From CAVXTF01 sp963701375 (GTDB lineage Bacteria > Actinomycetota > Acidimicrobiia > Acidimicrobiales > CAVXTF01), in the NCBI GenBank assembly GCA_963701375.1, contig CAVOZT010000004.1:1054001-1118000 (forward strand): a stretch of 64,000 bases of DNA, written 5' to 3'. This document shows positions 15,892 to 24,451 of the stretch, in pieces. How positions within the stretch are numbered: the stretch's first letter is position 1; each line of letters begins with the position of its first letter. The notes beneath the pieces were generated by a model. The model saw only the letters and a program-made list of their open reading frames with translations. It made no database searches and was not told the DNA's origin. The translations under genes were made by a program, and so were the position numbers.

Positions 15892-17119
15892 GTACTTCTT
15901 CGGCGAGTACCTCTTCGGCGAGTTGGCGGATCTGCTTTTGGACCACGGACGACTCGTAGCGTTCCGAGAAGAGCGCGTGCGCGTTCTCGACGACCATCTG
16001 TCTCAGCTTCGTGTCAGACAATAAAGACGCGCAGGCTCGGGCGATTGATGAAGCGTCGTCTGCGACCAGAAGATGGACCCCGTCTTCGAGTCCCAGACCC
16101 TCTGCCCCGAACGAGGTCGAGACGACCGGGATCCTGTGTGCGAAGGCCTCGAGGATCTTGATCCTGGTTCCGCTGCCGAATCGCAGTGGAACCACTACAA
16201 GGTCGGCACGCGATAGCTCGCCGGTCATTTCCGGCACAGGTCCGACGACCGTCACGAGGGGTGGATTCGCGATCTCGGCTGCGAGTGATGGTGGGACTAC
16301 TCCGACGAGTCTCACCTCCACCTGGAGACCGGCGAGGATCTCGGCGAGCTTCGGAGCGATCTCCCACGCCAAGAACCGTGCCGCATCGGCGTTCGGCGGG
16401 TACCGCAGGGTTCCCTGGAACATCACCGTGGGGGAGACGCCGACCTCGATTCTGCCGAGCGGCATTTCAGGCGACTTGTAGCCGTTCGGGATCACCCGGA
16501 CGTTTTCGAGCCCACTCCTGACGCCGTCGAGGTCGCTACAGACGACCGGCACGGCCACCCTGTCGATGCGACGATGGAGGCTCTTCCACTGCCGCACCTC
16601 GAATCTCGAGAACCCGTTTGCGAGCACCTGTCGGGCCCGCGCGAGGCCGGTTCGGCGGGGGCTCGGAACGCCCAAGCGAGCGAGGATCTTCTGGTCCTCG
16701 AGATCGTCTATGTCGACGATGGTCGGTTTCGAGTGAGGCTCTCCCGCCCATACCCATGCGCGGACCGTGAAGCACCAGACCAGGTCGTAACTTCCGACGT
16801 CGAGGTCCTCCAACGCGGCACGGACTGTGGGGCCGGGTCTCAGCGTGAGCTCGACCGGCGCCTTTTGTCTTACGCACGCCCCGAGCATCTCGACGAGACC
16901 CGGTGGTCTGTTGTCGATGGCGCAGCGGACCACCCGCGAGAGCCTGACTCCGTCGGGGGGAGTAGCGAAGTCCGATTCGACACGCGTCTCAGGCACGATG
17001 GAGAGGAGATCCACGTCTCCGCACTCGGCCAGAGCGGTCACGGTGTTCGCCAGACGCACTCTCGAGCCACCCGTCTCCGGCCAGGGGTAATCGGCGGCGA
17101 TGACGAGGATTTTCAGCAT
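15881..17119 (-). CDS. GT4-like glycosyltransferase (GT-B fold)
   Basis: A 412-residue retaining glycosyltransferase. The N-terminal Rossmann domain starts KILVIAADYPWPETGGSRVR (acceptor-side Gly loop) and contains IVDIDDLEDQK. The C-terminal donor domain has NVRVIPNGYKSPE, FQGTLRYPPNADAARFL, and the nucleotide-sugar site FGSGTRIKILEAFAHRIPVV with the E-x7-E-like Glu. This combination resembles sugar transferases of the Stp1/PEP-CTERM type. Probably makes a surface polysaccharide, but it lies apart from the main glycan operon at 18.7 kb, on the opposite strand. ATG start at 17119. Confidence 0.85.
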   Translation of the reverse strand: MLKILVIAADYPWPETGGSRVRLANTVTALAECGDVDLLSIVPETRVESDFATPPDGVRLSRVVRCAIDNRPPGLVEMLGACVRQKAPVELTLRPGPTVRAALEDLDVGSYDLVWCFTVRAWVWAGEPHSKPTIVDIDDLEDQKILARLGVPSPRRTGLARARQVLANGFSRFEVRQWKSLHRRIDRVAVPVVCSDLDGVRSGLENVRVIPNGYKSPEMPLGRIEVGVSPTVMFQGTLRYPPNADAARFLAWEIAPKLAEILAGLQVEVRLVGVVPPSLAAEIANPPLVTVVGPVPEMTGELSRADLVVVPLRFGSGTRIKILEAFAHRIPVVSTSFGAEGLGLEDGVHLLVADDASSIARACASLLSDTKLRQMVVENAHALFSERYESSVVQKQIRQLAEEVLAEEVLNP

Positions 17120-17218
17120 TCCCTACCTGTCGGCGCTATTGGCACGAAACTAATGGAAACAAGGACCTGGGCGACCTGGGATTTCGCAGGCCGGACTCAG
17201 CAGAAAAGGGGCAACTAC

Positions 17219-17725
17219 GTGACGACGGTTGATGATCACAGGATCCCGACGCATGGGTTCACCAGGCTCGGCCAGGCGGTGCATCGTCGCACAATCGACC
17301 ACTTGCCGACCGACACCGCCTACGCACGCTTCAACAAGAAGGTCGCCCTCTCGCTGACCAAGTACGTCGGGACGATGACGTGCTTTTGGATTTTCTGCGT
17401 GCTCTCTCTTTGCTCGTTGCCTGCGGTGCTGTCGGGCTTCCACGTGTTCGCCAACGTGTTCCCCGCAGTGATCATCAAGGCGAGCGTGATCGCACTGGTC
17501 GCCTGGGTGGCTCAGACCTTCATCCAGCTCGTGCTGCTGCCGGCGCTGATGGTGGGCCAGAATTTGCAGAACGAGGCAGGTGACGCCCGTGCGACCAAGA
17601 CCTTCGAGGACGTCGAAGACGCGCGCCAAGGCATACAGAAAGCCCTTCTGCTTCTCGATTGCCACACAGAAGGCGGGCTGAAGACCATCCTCGACGCCAT
17701 CGAGAGCCTGAAGACGAACGCCTGA
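17219..17725 (+). CDS. DUF1003-like small membrane protein
   Basis: A 168-residue protein with two central transmembrane helices (YVGTMTCFWIFCVLSLCSL and about VFPAVIIKASVIALVAW), then ALMVGQNLQNEAGD and a charged C-terminal helix. The order (N-terminal soluble part with FNKKVALSLTKYVG, TM, short loop, TM, MxxQN) is that of DUF1003 proteins, whose function is unknown. GTG at 17219 has AAGGGG eight bases upstream and is preferred over ATG at 17153. The tRNA-Leu gene begins downstream on the opposite strand. Confidence 0.65.
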   Translation: MTTVDDHRIPTHGFTRLGQAVHRRTIDHLPTDTAYARFNKKVALSLTKYVGTMTCFWIFCVLSLCSLPAVLSGFHVFANVFPAVIIKASVIALVAWVAQTFIQLVLLPALMVGQNLQNEAGDARATKTFEDVEDARQGIQKALLLLDCHTEGGLKTILDAIESLKTNA

Positions 17726-17748
17726 GAGCGGTTGAGGGATCGGGTGAG

Positions 17749-17832
17749 TGGTGCGGGCGAGAGGAGTCGAACCTCCACCCCCGAAGGGACCGGGACCTAA
17801 ACCCGGCGCGTCTGCCATTCCGCCACGCCCGC
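17749..17832 (-). tRNA. tRNA-Leu (anticodon TAG)
   Basis: On the minus strand the acceptor stem GCGGGCG (17832-17826) pairs with CGCCCGC (17759-17753), followed by discriminator A and an encoded CCA. The anticodon loop reads TTTAGGT between CCGGG and CCCGG, giving TAG. A long variable arm (TCCCTTCGGGGGT) and the T-loop GGTTCGACTCC confirm a class II leucine tRNA. Confidence 0.95.
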
Positions 17833-18056
17833 AGCAGAATCAAGAAGAAGCAACGGTACCCCGGTCGGCCCAGCTGCCAGCCGATGGCGGTCGGCCCGGC
17901 GAGCCGTCTCGGTGCATCAGTTTCGGTGTTAGTAAACACAGCCGTTGCTTAATTCGCGATTTTTGTCCCAAGCTCCGGTCCTGCCCGTCTTTTGGCCCCG
18001 AAGCCCGACCCGAAACTCTCCTGGCCCCGGTCGAGAGGGACGGGAAGGTAGCCTCA

Positions 18057-18719
18057 GTGCCTATGGCCCGCCACATTGAAAGCTCCACCGACCCCTCTGA
18101 CCCGTCGAATCCGGGCTACCTGACGACGATGCGAAACGGGTCCCTCTCGGACATGGCCTCGACGGACGTCTTCCAGCGCCTGCTCAAAGAGAGGATCATC
18201 TTCCTCGGCACCGCCATCGACGAGAACGTCGCCAACCTGGTCTGCTCACAGTTGCTCCTGCTCGACGCCGAGGACCACGACCGGGAGCGTGACATCCAGC
18301 TCTACATCAACTCGCCCGGCGGCTCTGTCACCGACGGCCTCGCGATCTACGACACGATGCAGTTCGTGAGGTGCGACGTCCGCACGACGTGCGTGGGCCT
18401 AGCTGCCTCGATGGGTCAGTTCCTGCTGTGTGCAGGCACGCCCGGCAAGCGATACGCCCTGCCTCACAGCAGGATCCTCATGCACCAGCCTTCGGGGCAG
18501 ATGCAGGGTCAGGCGGCGGACATCGCGATCCAGGCCGAGCAGATCGTGTACCTGAAGCGCATGATGGCCGAGAGGATCGCCTACCACACGGGCCAGCCGA
18601 TCGAGCGCATCGAGGCCGACTCCGACCGCGACCGCTGGTTCACCGCCGACGAGGCCAAGGAGTACGGGTTCATCGATCAGGTGATCGAGCACGCGACCAG
18701 CAAGGTCATCCAAACCTGA
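18057..18719 (+). CDS. clpP: ATP-dependent Clp protease proteolytic subunit
   Basis: A 220-residue ClpP. The catalytic triad is visible as Ser118 in GLAASMGQFLL, His143 in RILMHQPSG and an Asp near 188 in RIEADSDRDRWF. The IGF-loop region (LLKERIIFLGTAID) and INSPGGSVTDGLAIYDTMQF are family hallmarks. It forms the tetradecameric barrel that degrades unfolded proteins fed by ClpX or ClpC. GTG at 18057 with AAGG eight bases upstream is preferred; ATG 18063 is two codons later. No clpX or tig gene is adjacent in this window, which is unusual. About 220 bases to the tRNA-Leu gene leave room for its promoter. Confidence 0.95.
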   Translation: MPMARHIESSTDPSDPSNPGYLTTMRNGSLSDMASTDVFQRLLKERIIFLGTAIDENVANLVCSQLLLLDAEDHDRERDIQLYINSPGGSVTDGLAIYDTMQFVRCDVRTTCVGLAASMGQFLLCAGTPGKRYALPHSRILMHQPSGQMQGQAADIAIQAEQIVYLKRMMAERIAYHTGQPIERIEADSDRDRWFTADEAKEYGFIDQVIEHATSKVIQT

Positions 18720-18747
18720 GCTACAACCGGCGAACGGTGAGAAGAGC

Positions 18748-19786
18748 ATGACCGATACGCAGCCCCGGCTCAGTGAGCGGGCGGCGGAGTTCGTTCCCAT
18801 CTCCGACAAGGAGGAGGACGAGCTACACGTTCGCGCCCGGAGGGCGGCCGCGCGAGGCCCGAAGCCCACCCGCATCGTCGCCGCCAGGATCCCGCTCCGC
18901 CAACGGCTCCGCGACCTGACGAGCAGGCCGTCTCGCGAGCTCTTCTTCTACCTTGTCCGCAAGGAGATCAAGGTCAAGTACAAGAACTCCTTCCTGGGGT
19001 TCGTGTGGTCGATGCTCAACCCCGCGCTCGACACTCGCGGTCTTCTACGTCCTTTTCACCTACTTCCTGCCGAACGGCATCCCGAACTTCGTCATCTACA
19101 TGTTCTCGGCGACCCTCGCCTGGAACTTGTTCCTGACCGGCGTTCTCGGCGCGACCTCGACCGTCGTCGGCAACGCGGGGATCGTGAAGAAGGTGGCGTT
19201 CCCGCGGGAGATCCTGCCGCTCGCGTCGGTGGGCTCGGCATTCATGTTCTTCCTGTTCCAGGGCATCGTGATGGTCGGTTTCATGTTCGTCTTCTGGCAC
19301 CGGCCGGACTGGGGGCTGATATGGCTGCTCGTGCCGGCGATGGCGGCCCTGCTCATGTTCTCGGCCGCTCTTGCGGTGTTCCTGTCCGCGGTGAACGTCT
19401 ACCTGCGTGACACCCAGCACCTGGTCGAGGTGCTCTTGATGGCGTGGTTCTGGGCGATTCCCGCGGTTTACCGCTTCCCTCAGACCGTGCACGACAAGCT
19501 GCAGGTGCACCGGATCTTTGGGATTCCAGGCACCCACCTCCTCTGGCTCTATTTCGCCAATCCCATCACCCCCATCGTCATGACGTTTCAGAAGTTCTTC
19601 TACGCCGTGAACACGCCTAACGGGACGCTGAAACCGCACGCCCCGATCGAGGTTCTCCCCGTCGCTTACAAACCGATCTGGTATCTGTCAGCAGACCTGA
19701 TTGTTCTCGGCGTGTCCGTGGTGCTGTTCCTCGTCGCCATGGTCGTGTTCGGCCGCCTCGAGGGGAACTTCGCCGAGGAGCTCTGA
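18748..19786 (+). CDS. ABC-2 type polysaccharide/polyol export permease (Wzm/TagG-like), interrupted by a +1 frameshift
   Basis: The N-terminal part encodes a charged cytosolic segment, then ELFFYLVRKEIKVKYKNSFL and GFVWSMLNPAL, the amphipathic entry of ABC-2 glycan exporters. After an apparent extra G at 19030 homology continues in the next frame as TLAVFYVLFTYFLPNG through several helices to VVFGRLEGNFAEEL. Removing that base gives a 345-residue six-helix permease. It would form the membrane channel for a lipid-linked glycan, with the ATPase encoded from 19791. The frameshift is probably an assembly error, because the rest of the sequence and the operon are well preserved. ATG 18748 follows a GAGAAGAG ribosome site. 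Confidence 0.85.
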
Positions 19787-19790
19787 GCGT

Positions 19791-21116
19791 GTGACGAAGG
19801 TAGAAAAGCCGGCGGCCGTCGCCGCCGTGCCCTCGATCGCCCAGGCGGTGGACGGCGCCAGCGCGGAGCTCGGCCCCCAGGACTGGGCCGAGCGCGAGGG
19901 AATGCACCTGGCAGTGGACGTCGTGAACGTCTCGAAGCGGTTCCGCCTCTATCACGAGAAGTACCAGTCCCTGAAAGAGCGGATGCTCCACGCGGGGAAG
20001 AACACCCACGAGGACTTCTGGGCCCTGAAGGATGTCAACTTCCAGGTGATTGAGGGCGAGACGGTCGGGATCCTCGGGCGCAACGGGTCGGGGAAGTCGA
20101 CGCTGCTCAAGTGCGTCTCGGGAATCCTTCAGCCGACCGACGGCGAGGTGCGCGTCCGTGGACAGCTCGCCGCGCTGCTCGAGCTGGGTGCCGGATTCCA
20201 GACCGAGCTCTCCGGGCGCGACAACGTCTTTCTGAACGCCGCGCTTCTCGGCCTTTCACAAAAGGAGATGGAAAAGCGCTTCGACGAGATCGTCGCATTC
20301 GCCGAGTTGGAGCATTTCATCGACAACCAGGTGAAGTTCTACTCCTCGGGCATGTACGTGCGGCTCGGGTTCGCAGTCGCCGTGAACGTCGAACCAGATG
20401 TGCTCGTGGTCGACGAGGTGCTGTCGGTCGGGGACGAGAACTTCCAGCGCAAGTGCCTCGACCGCATCAAGACGTTCCAGGACGAGGGGAGGACGATCCT
20501 CTTCGTCACCCACTCCGCGGACATGGTCCGCCAGATCTGTGACCGGGCGGTCGTTCTAGCCGGGGGTCGGGTGTTGACCGTGGGTCCTCCTGGCGAGGCG
20601 ATCCGCCGATTCCGCGAGCACCTGCTCGAGGTCGGCACCGTCCTCGACATCCCGGTCGAGGATCCGACCGCACAGGTGCCCGCCGTGGCCCCGCGGCGCG
20701 TGCTCATCTCGTCTGTCGAGTCGGAGCATCCGGGGACCGGCACGCGGCCGTACCTCGAGCCCCGAGAGCCGCTGGTCGTACACATCGCTTTCGAGGCTCT
20801 CGAAGCGACGCCGGACGTCGTCTTCGCCATCGCCATCTACGACGTCGAAGGAAACCTCATATTCCAGACCGACACCGAGATACTCGAATTGCATTTCGAC
20901 GCGAAGGTGGGCAGCGGGCGGGTCGACTTCTCGTTCGAGCAGGTTCCCCTGACCGATGGGACCTTCTACGTGAACGTGGGGGTCCAGAGCAGAGGAGGCG
21001 TCGTCTACGACTGGCGCGAGCAGGCGACTTCCTTCGAGGTCATGAACCCGGGCCGGTCGACTGGTGCGATCATGATGCAGGTGCACGCCGAGATCCGGTC
21101 GGCGGCGCTCAGCTGA
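19791..21116 (+). CDS. ABC transporter ATPase for glycan export with C-terminal Wzt-type domain
   Basis: A 441-residue ATPase. Walker A GRNGSGKST, the signature region YSSGMYVRLGFAVAVNVEPD, Walker B VLVVDEVLSVGDE and H-loop FVTHS are intact. The segment KERMLHAGKNTHEDFWALKD before Walker A is typical of teichoic-acid/O-antigen exporters. Residues about 300-441 form an Ig-like beta-sandwich (EPREPLVVHIAFEAL ... FSFEQVPLTDGTFYVNVGVQ), the Wzt_C domain that in Escherichia coli O8/O9a recognises the modified glycan end before export. GTG 19791 starts four bases after the permease stop; GAGGAG lies upstream. The next gene overlaps it by one base (TGATG). Confidence 0.92.
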   Translation: MTKVEKPAAVAAVPSIAQAVDGASAELGPQDWAEREGMHLAVDVVNVSKRFRLYHEKYQSLKERMLHAGKNTHEDFWALKDVNFQVIEGETVGILGRNGSGKSTLLKCVSGILQPTDGEVRVRGQLAALLELGAGFQTELSGRDNVFLNAALLGLSQKEMEKRFDEIVAFAELEHFIDNQVKFYSSGMYVRLGFAVAVNVEPDVLVVDEVLSVGDENFQRKCLDRIKTFQDEGRTILFVTHSADMVRQICDRAVVLAGGRVLTVGPPGEAIRRFREHLLEVGTVLDIPVEDPTAQVPAVAPRRVLISSVESEHPGTGTRPYLEPREPLVVHIAFEALEATPDVVFAIAIYDVEGNLIFQTDTEILELHFDAKVGSGRVDFSFEQVPLTDGTFYVNVGVQSRGGVVYDWREQATSFEVMNPGRSTGAIMMQVHAEIRSAALS

Positions 21117-22219
21117 TGACGGCACCCACCGCCGGCGACGAAGCCGACCGCGCCTACCTGGAAGGGGTCCGTCGCGAGATAGACGAAGAGGTGAGGCGCA
21201 GGAGAGCCGCCGGAGACTTCCCGCCGAGCTTCGAGCGCAAGCTCGACGAGCTGTTCTCTCGCTTCACCCCTACCGGAACGCACGACGACCATTTCACTGA
21301 CGCCCTGAAACTCGCGGACCGCTCGGCCTACTTCGACGCGCAGGTCCCGTTCGGGTCGAGGCGCCGACCCCAGGGCTTCACGAAGTGGGTTCTCTGGAAC
21401 GCAGAGGCGTGGTTCATCAACTACGTCGTGCGGCAGCTCAACCACTTCTCCGCGTCGGTGATGCGCGTAGTGCACCTGCTCGACGAAAGGCTCGGAGAGG
21501 TCGAGCGCGAGGTCGAAATGCTCGTCGTGCCCGCTCTGGCCGACCAGGACGCGATCGCGCCCGGCGCCGACGCGACGCCGTTCATTCCAATGCTCAAGAA
21601 AAAGCTTGCGGATCCTCGTGCGCCGGAGGGTCGGGTGCTCCATGCCGAGTGCGGGGACGGCTCTCTGATCGACGCGCTGGCCGACGCAGACATCGACGTC
21701 TACGGGATCGATCCGGGGAGCGCCGCGGCTGACCGGGCGGCGGAGAAGGGGCTCGACGTACGTCGTGACGACGTGCTCGGACATCTCGGATCGGTCGGGG
21801 ACGAAAGGCTCGCGGGTCTTGTCCTGTCCGGGTGCGTGGACCGGATGACCGTCGCCGAGCGCAGGCGCCTTCTCGGGCTCGGAGAGCTCAAGTTGGCTCC
21901 CGGCGGGACGATCGCTTTGCTCGTGACCTCGCCGCGGACCTGGCAGGGCGCCGTCGGCCCGGTCGTCGCAGACCTGGCGCCCGGACGGCCGTGGCACGCC
22001 GAGACGTGGGCTTACCTGCTTTCGCAGCTCGGGTTCACAGACGTCGGAACGTTCGGAGGGCCGGTGACGGGCGGCCTCGGACGCGCTGACGGCGAGGATG
22101 CAACGGCATCTGCTCTCAATCGCGCGCTCGAGCGCCTCGAGCCGCTCGTGTGCGGGCCCGAATCCTTCTGCGTGATCGCGACGAAGAGGCAGACGAGCGG
22201 CAGCACTGTCGGTCACTGA
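21116..22219 (+). CDS. Class I methyltransferase-like protein of the glycan operon
   Basis: A 367-residue protein with a helical N-terminal half (about 1-155, EVRRRRAAGDFPPSFERKLD ... WFINYVVRQLNHFSASVMRV) and a C-terminal class I methyltransferase fold. Its motif I is the divergent VLHAECGDGSLIDAL, with VYGIDPGS as the ribose-binding acidic strand, and LAPGGTIALLV. Position right after Wzt suggests it may place the terminal methyl group that such Wzt_C domains read in other systems; that is inference. The divergent glycine motif leaves open reduced or altered activity. Overlaps the wzt-like stop by one base. Confidence 0.75.
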   Translation: MTAPTAGDEADRAYLEGVRREIDEEVRRRRAAGDFPPSFERKLDELFSRFTPTGTHDDHFTDALKLADRSAYFDAQVPFGSRRRPQGFTKWVLWNAEAWFINYVVRQLNHFSASVMRVVHLLDERLGEVEREVEMLVVPALADQDAIAPGADATPFIPMLKKKLADPRAPEGRVLHAECGDGSLIDALADADIDVYGIDPGSAAADRAAEKGLDVRRDDVLGHLGSVGDERLAGLVLSGCVDRMTVAERRRLLGLGELKLAPGGTIALLVTSPRTWQGAVGPVVADLAPGRPWHAETWAYLLSQLGFTDVGTFGGPVTGGLGRADGEDATASALNRALERLEPLVCGPESFCVIATKRQTSGSTVGH

Positions 22220-22225
22220 GCCGCG

Positions 22226-23350
22226 GTGAGACCGGTCCGGATCGATCAGGTCGTTCCGTCCTTCGGCGGCCGAGACGCCATCGGGGCGCACATACTGCAC
22301 CTGCGCGACCTGCTCCGCGATCTCGGGTTCGAGTCGGACGTCTGGTGCAAGGGAGCGTTCCCCGAGACGAAGACGATCGCGAGATTCACCGACGACCTCC
22401 CCGAGGGCGAGCGTCCCGGCACGTGGTGGCTGTATCACCTGTCGAGCGGCTCTCCGGTCGCCGAGCTCATTGCCGATCGACCAGAACCGAAGATGGTCGA
22501 CTATCACAACATCACGCCTGCAAACCTGTTCGGCAGCTGGGTGCCCTGGGCGACGGAGGAGGCCGATTCCGGGTTGAGGCAGCTCAAGATCCTCGCCGGC
22601 GCCTCGACCTTCGGTTTCGCCGATTCAGCTTTCAACGGGCGCGACCTGCAAGCGGCCGGGATGCCGATCGAGCGCACCCTCGTGGTGCCGCCATTGTTCG
22701 ATCCGCTGGCTCTGGCAACTCGGGTCGACCACGACCTGGCGACTGCCATGCGCGACGAGCGATCCAGAGGCGGCGCCGACTGGCTCTTCGTCGGGCGGGT
22801 GACTCCCAGCAAAGCGCAGCACGACCTGATCAAGGCCCTGGCGTTCTACAGACAGGCGTACGACCCCGAGGCTCGTCTTCATCTTGTGGGGACCTGGATG
22901 GGTGATGACTACCCCCGTGCTCTGGAACGCTTCGCGCGCCGGATCGGGCTCGGAGACGCAGTGCGAGTGACCGGATCGGTCTCACCCGAAGCCCTCGCCG
23001 CGTACTACGCGAACTCTGACGTCTTCGTGTGCGCGTCGGAGCACGAGGGATTCTGCGTGCCGATCGTCGAAGCCATGAACTTCGGGCTGCCCGTCGTCGC
23101 CTTCGACGCCGGCGCCGTTCCGGACACCGCGGGGACCGGGGCGCTGGTGGTCGCCGACAAGTCGCCCGTTGCCCTCGCAACCGCCGTGCACCGGGTCAAG
23201 GTCGACGCCGCTCTGCGCGAACGGCTGATCGCCATGGGACGCGTTCGCGCAGGGGAGCTGTCGCTCGCCAAGGGACGCGACCGTTGGGCCGAGGCAATCG
23301 AGGCCGCGATCCGTGTCGGGGTGGGCGCAGGCGCGTCGAGCGGCGCATGA
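22226..23350 (+). CDS. GT4 family glycosyltransferase, first of a paralogous array
   Basis: A 374-residue GT-B glycosyltransferase. The N-terminus reads RPVRIDQVVPSFGGRDAIGA, then DYHNITPANLFGSW, a motif shared by all the neighbouring copies. The donor domain contains DWLFVGRVTPSKAQHDLIKA and the diagnostic EHEGFCVPIVEAMNFGLPVV, in which the Glu residues bind the nucleotide-sugar phosphate/ribose. These features place it near mannosyl/galactosyl transferases of polymer synthesis. GTG 22226 follows the methyltransferase stop by six bases; its own end overlaps the next gene by ATGA. Confidence 0.88.
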   Translation: MRPVRIDQVVPSFGGRDAIGAHILHLRDLLRDLGFESDVWCKGAFPETKTIARFTDDLPEGERPGTWWLYHLSSGSPVAELIADRPEPKMVDYHNITPANLFGSWVPWATEEADSGLRQLKILAGASTFGFADSAFNGRDLQAAGMPIERTLVVPPLFDPLALATRVDHDLATAMRDERSRGGADWLFVGRVTPSKAQHDLIKALAFYRQAYDPEARLHLVGTWMGDDYPRALERFARRIGLGDAVRVTGSVSPEALAAYYANSDVFVCASEHEGFCVPIVEAMNFGLPVVAFDAGAVPDTAGTGALVVADKSPVALATAVHRVKVDAALRERLIAMGRVRAGELSLAKGRDRWAEAIEAAIRVGVGAGASSGA

Positions 23351-24450
23351 GGCCATCACGTATAGACCAGGTCGTTCACATCCTGGCTCACAACGACGCG
23401 ATCGGGAGTCACGTGCTAGCCGTGCGCGACGTGCTCCGTAGGGCGGGGTTCGAATCGGACATCTACGCGGGTCAGGTTCATCCTGAGCTGAAGCACGAAT
23501 CGCGCCCGATCGAGGATCTTCCGCTCACGCCGAGGCCCGGATCGTGGCTTCTCTTTCACCATTCGATCGGCACGACCGTCGCCGAAACGGTGTTGAAACG
23601 TCCCGAGCCGCTTCTGATCGACTACCACAACATCACTCCTGCCGCCCTCGTTGACAGATGGGCGCCGTGGGTTCGAGAGGAGCTCGAGCTCGGAGTCGAG
23701 CAGCTCGATCAGCTGGCTCCCAAGTCGTTCTTCGGGTTCGCGCACTCGGCATTCTCGGAGAAGGAGCTGCAACAGGCCGGCTGCCACAGAACGACGGTCG
23801 TCCCGCCGCTGTTCTCGATCGCGGACTCCGGCACCGACCCCACCGCGCTAGCTGCTCTTCGGGCCGAGAAGTCAGACGGTGGATCGGACTGGTTGTTCGT
23901 CGGGAGGATCTCCCCGCACAAGGCTCAGCACGATCTGATCAAGGCGCTCGCGTGCAGCAGACAGATCTACGACCCGAACGCAAGGTTGCACCTGGTCGGC
24001 ACGTCTCTCGGCGACGACTACCCGCGGGCGCTAGCCAGGTTCGCCTCGCGCCTCGGGGTGGGCGACGCGGTGAGGATGACGGGCGCGGTTCCTGCCCCCG
24101 TGCTGTCTGCTTATTTCCGGACGGCGGATGTGTTCGTGTGCGTGTCCGATCACGAGGGCTTCTGCGTCCCCATCGTCGAAGCGATGGCAGAGGGCGTGCC
24201 GGTCGTCGCCTACGACGCGGCGGCCGTGAAAGAGACGGTCGGAAGTGGCGGTGTGCTCCTGGACGTCAAGTCGCCGATGGTCGTCGCGGCCGCGGTTGAC
24301 CGCGTCACGAGCGACGGGGCGCTCAGGCAGCGGCTCGCCGGCTCCGGTCGCCGAAGGGCGGCCGAGCTCTCCATGCCCGCAAGTGGGAAGCAGTTCGTCT
24401 CCGCCGTCGATCGAGCGGTGGACCTTGCGGACCAACTGGGTATCGCCTGA
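23347..24450 (+). CDS. GT4 family glycosyltransferase, second paralogue
   Basis: A 367-residue paralogue of the preceding enzyme: RPSRIDQVVHILAHNDAIGS at the N-terminus, DYHNITPAALVDRW in the middle, and DWLFVGRISPHKAQHDLIKA and DHEGFCVPIVEAMAEGVPVV in the donor domain. Similarity with the first copy runs the whole length, so the pair arose by tandem duplication; the N-terminal acceptor half has diverged more, as expected if each adds a different linkage. ATG overlaps the upstream stop (ATGA), implying translational coupling. Confidence 0.88.
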   Translation: MRPSRIDQVVHILAHNDAIGSHVLAVRDVLRRAGFESDIYAGQVHPELKHESRPIEDLPLTPRPGSWLLFHHSIGTTVAETVLKRPEPLLIDYHNITPAALVDRWAPWVREELELGVEQLDQLAPKSFFGFAHSAFSEKELQQAGCHRTTVVPPLFSIADSGTDPTALAALRAEKSDGGSDWLFVGRISPHKAQHDLIKALACSRQIYDPNARLHLVGTSLGDDYPRALARFASRLGVGDAVRMTGAVPAPVLSAYFRTADVFVCVSDHEGFCVPIVEAMAEGVPVVAYDAAAVKETVGSGGVLLDVKSPMVVAAAVDRVTSDGALRQRLAGSGRRRAAELSMPASGKQFVSAVDRAVDLADQLGIA

Positions 24451-24451
24451 C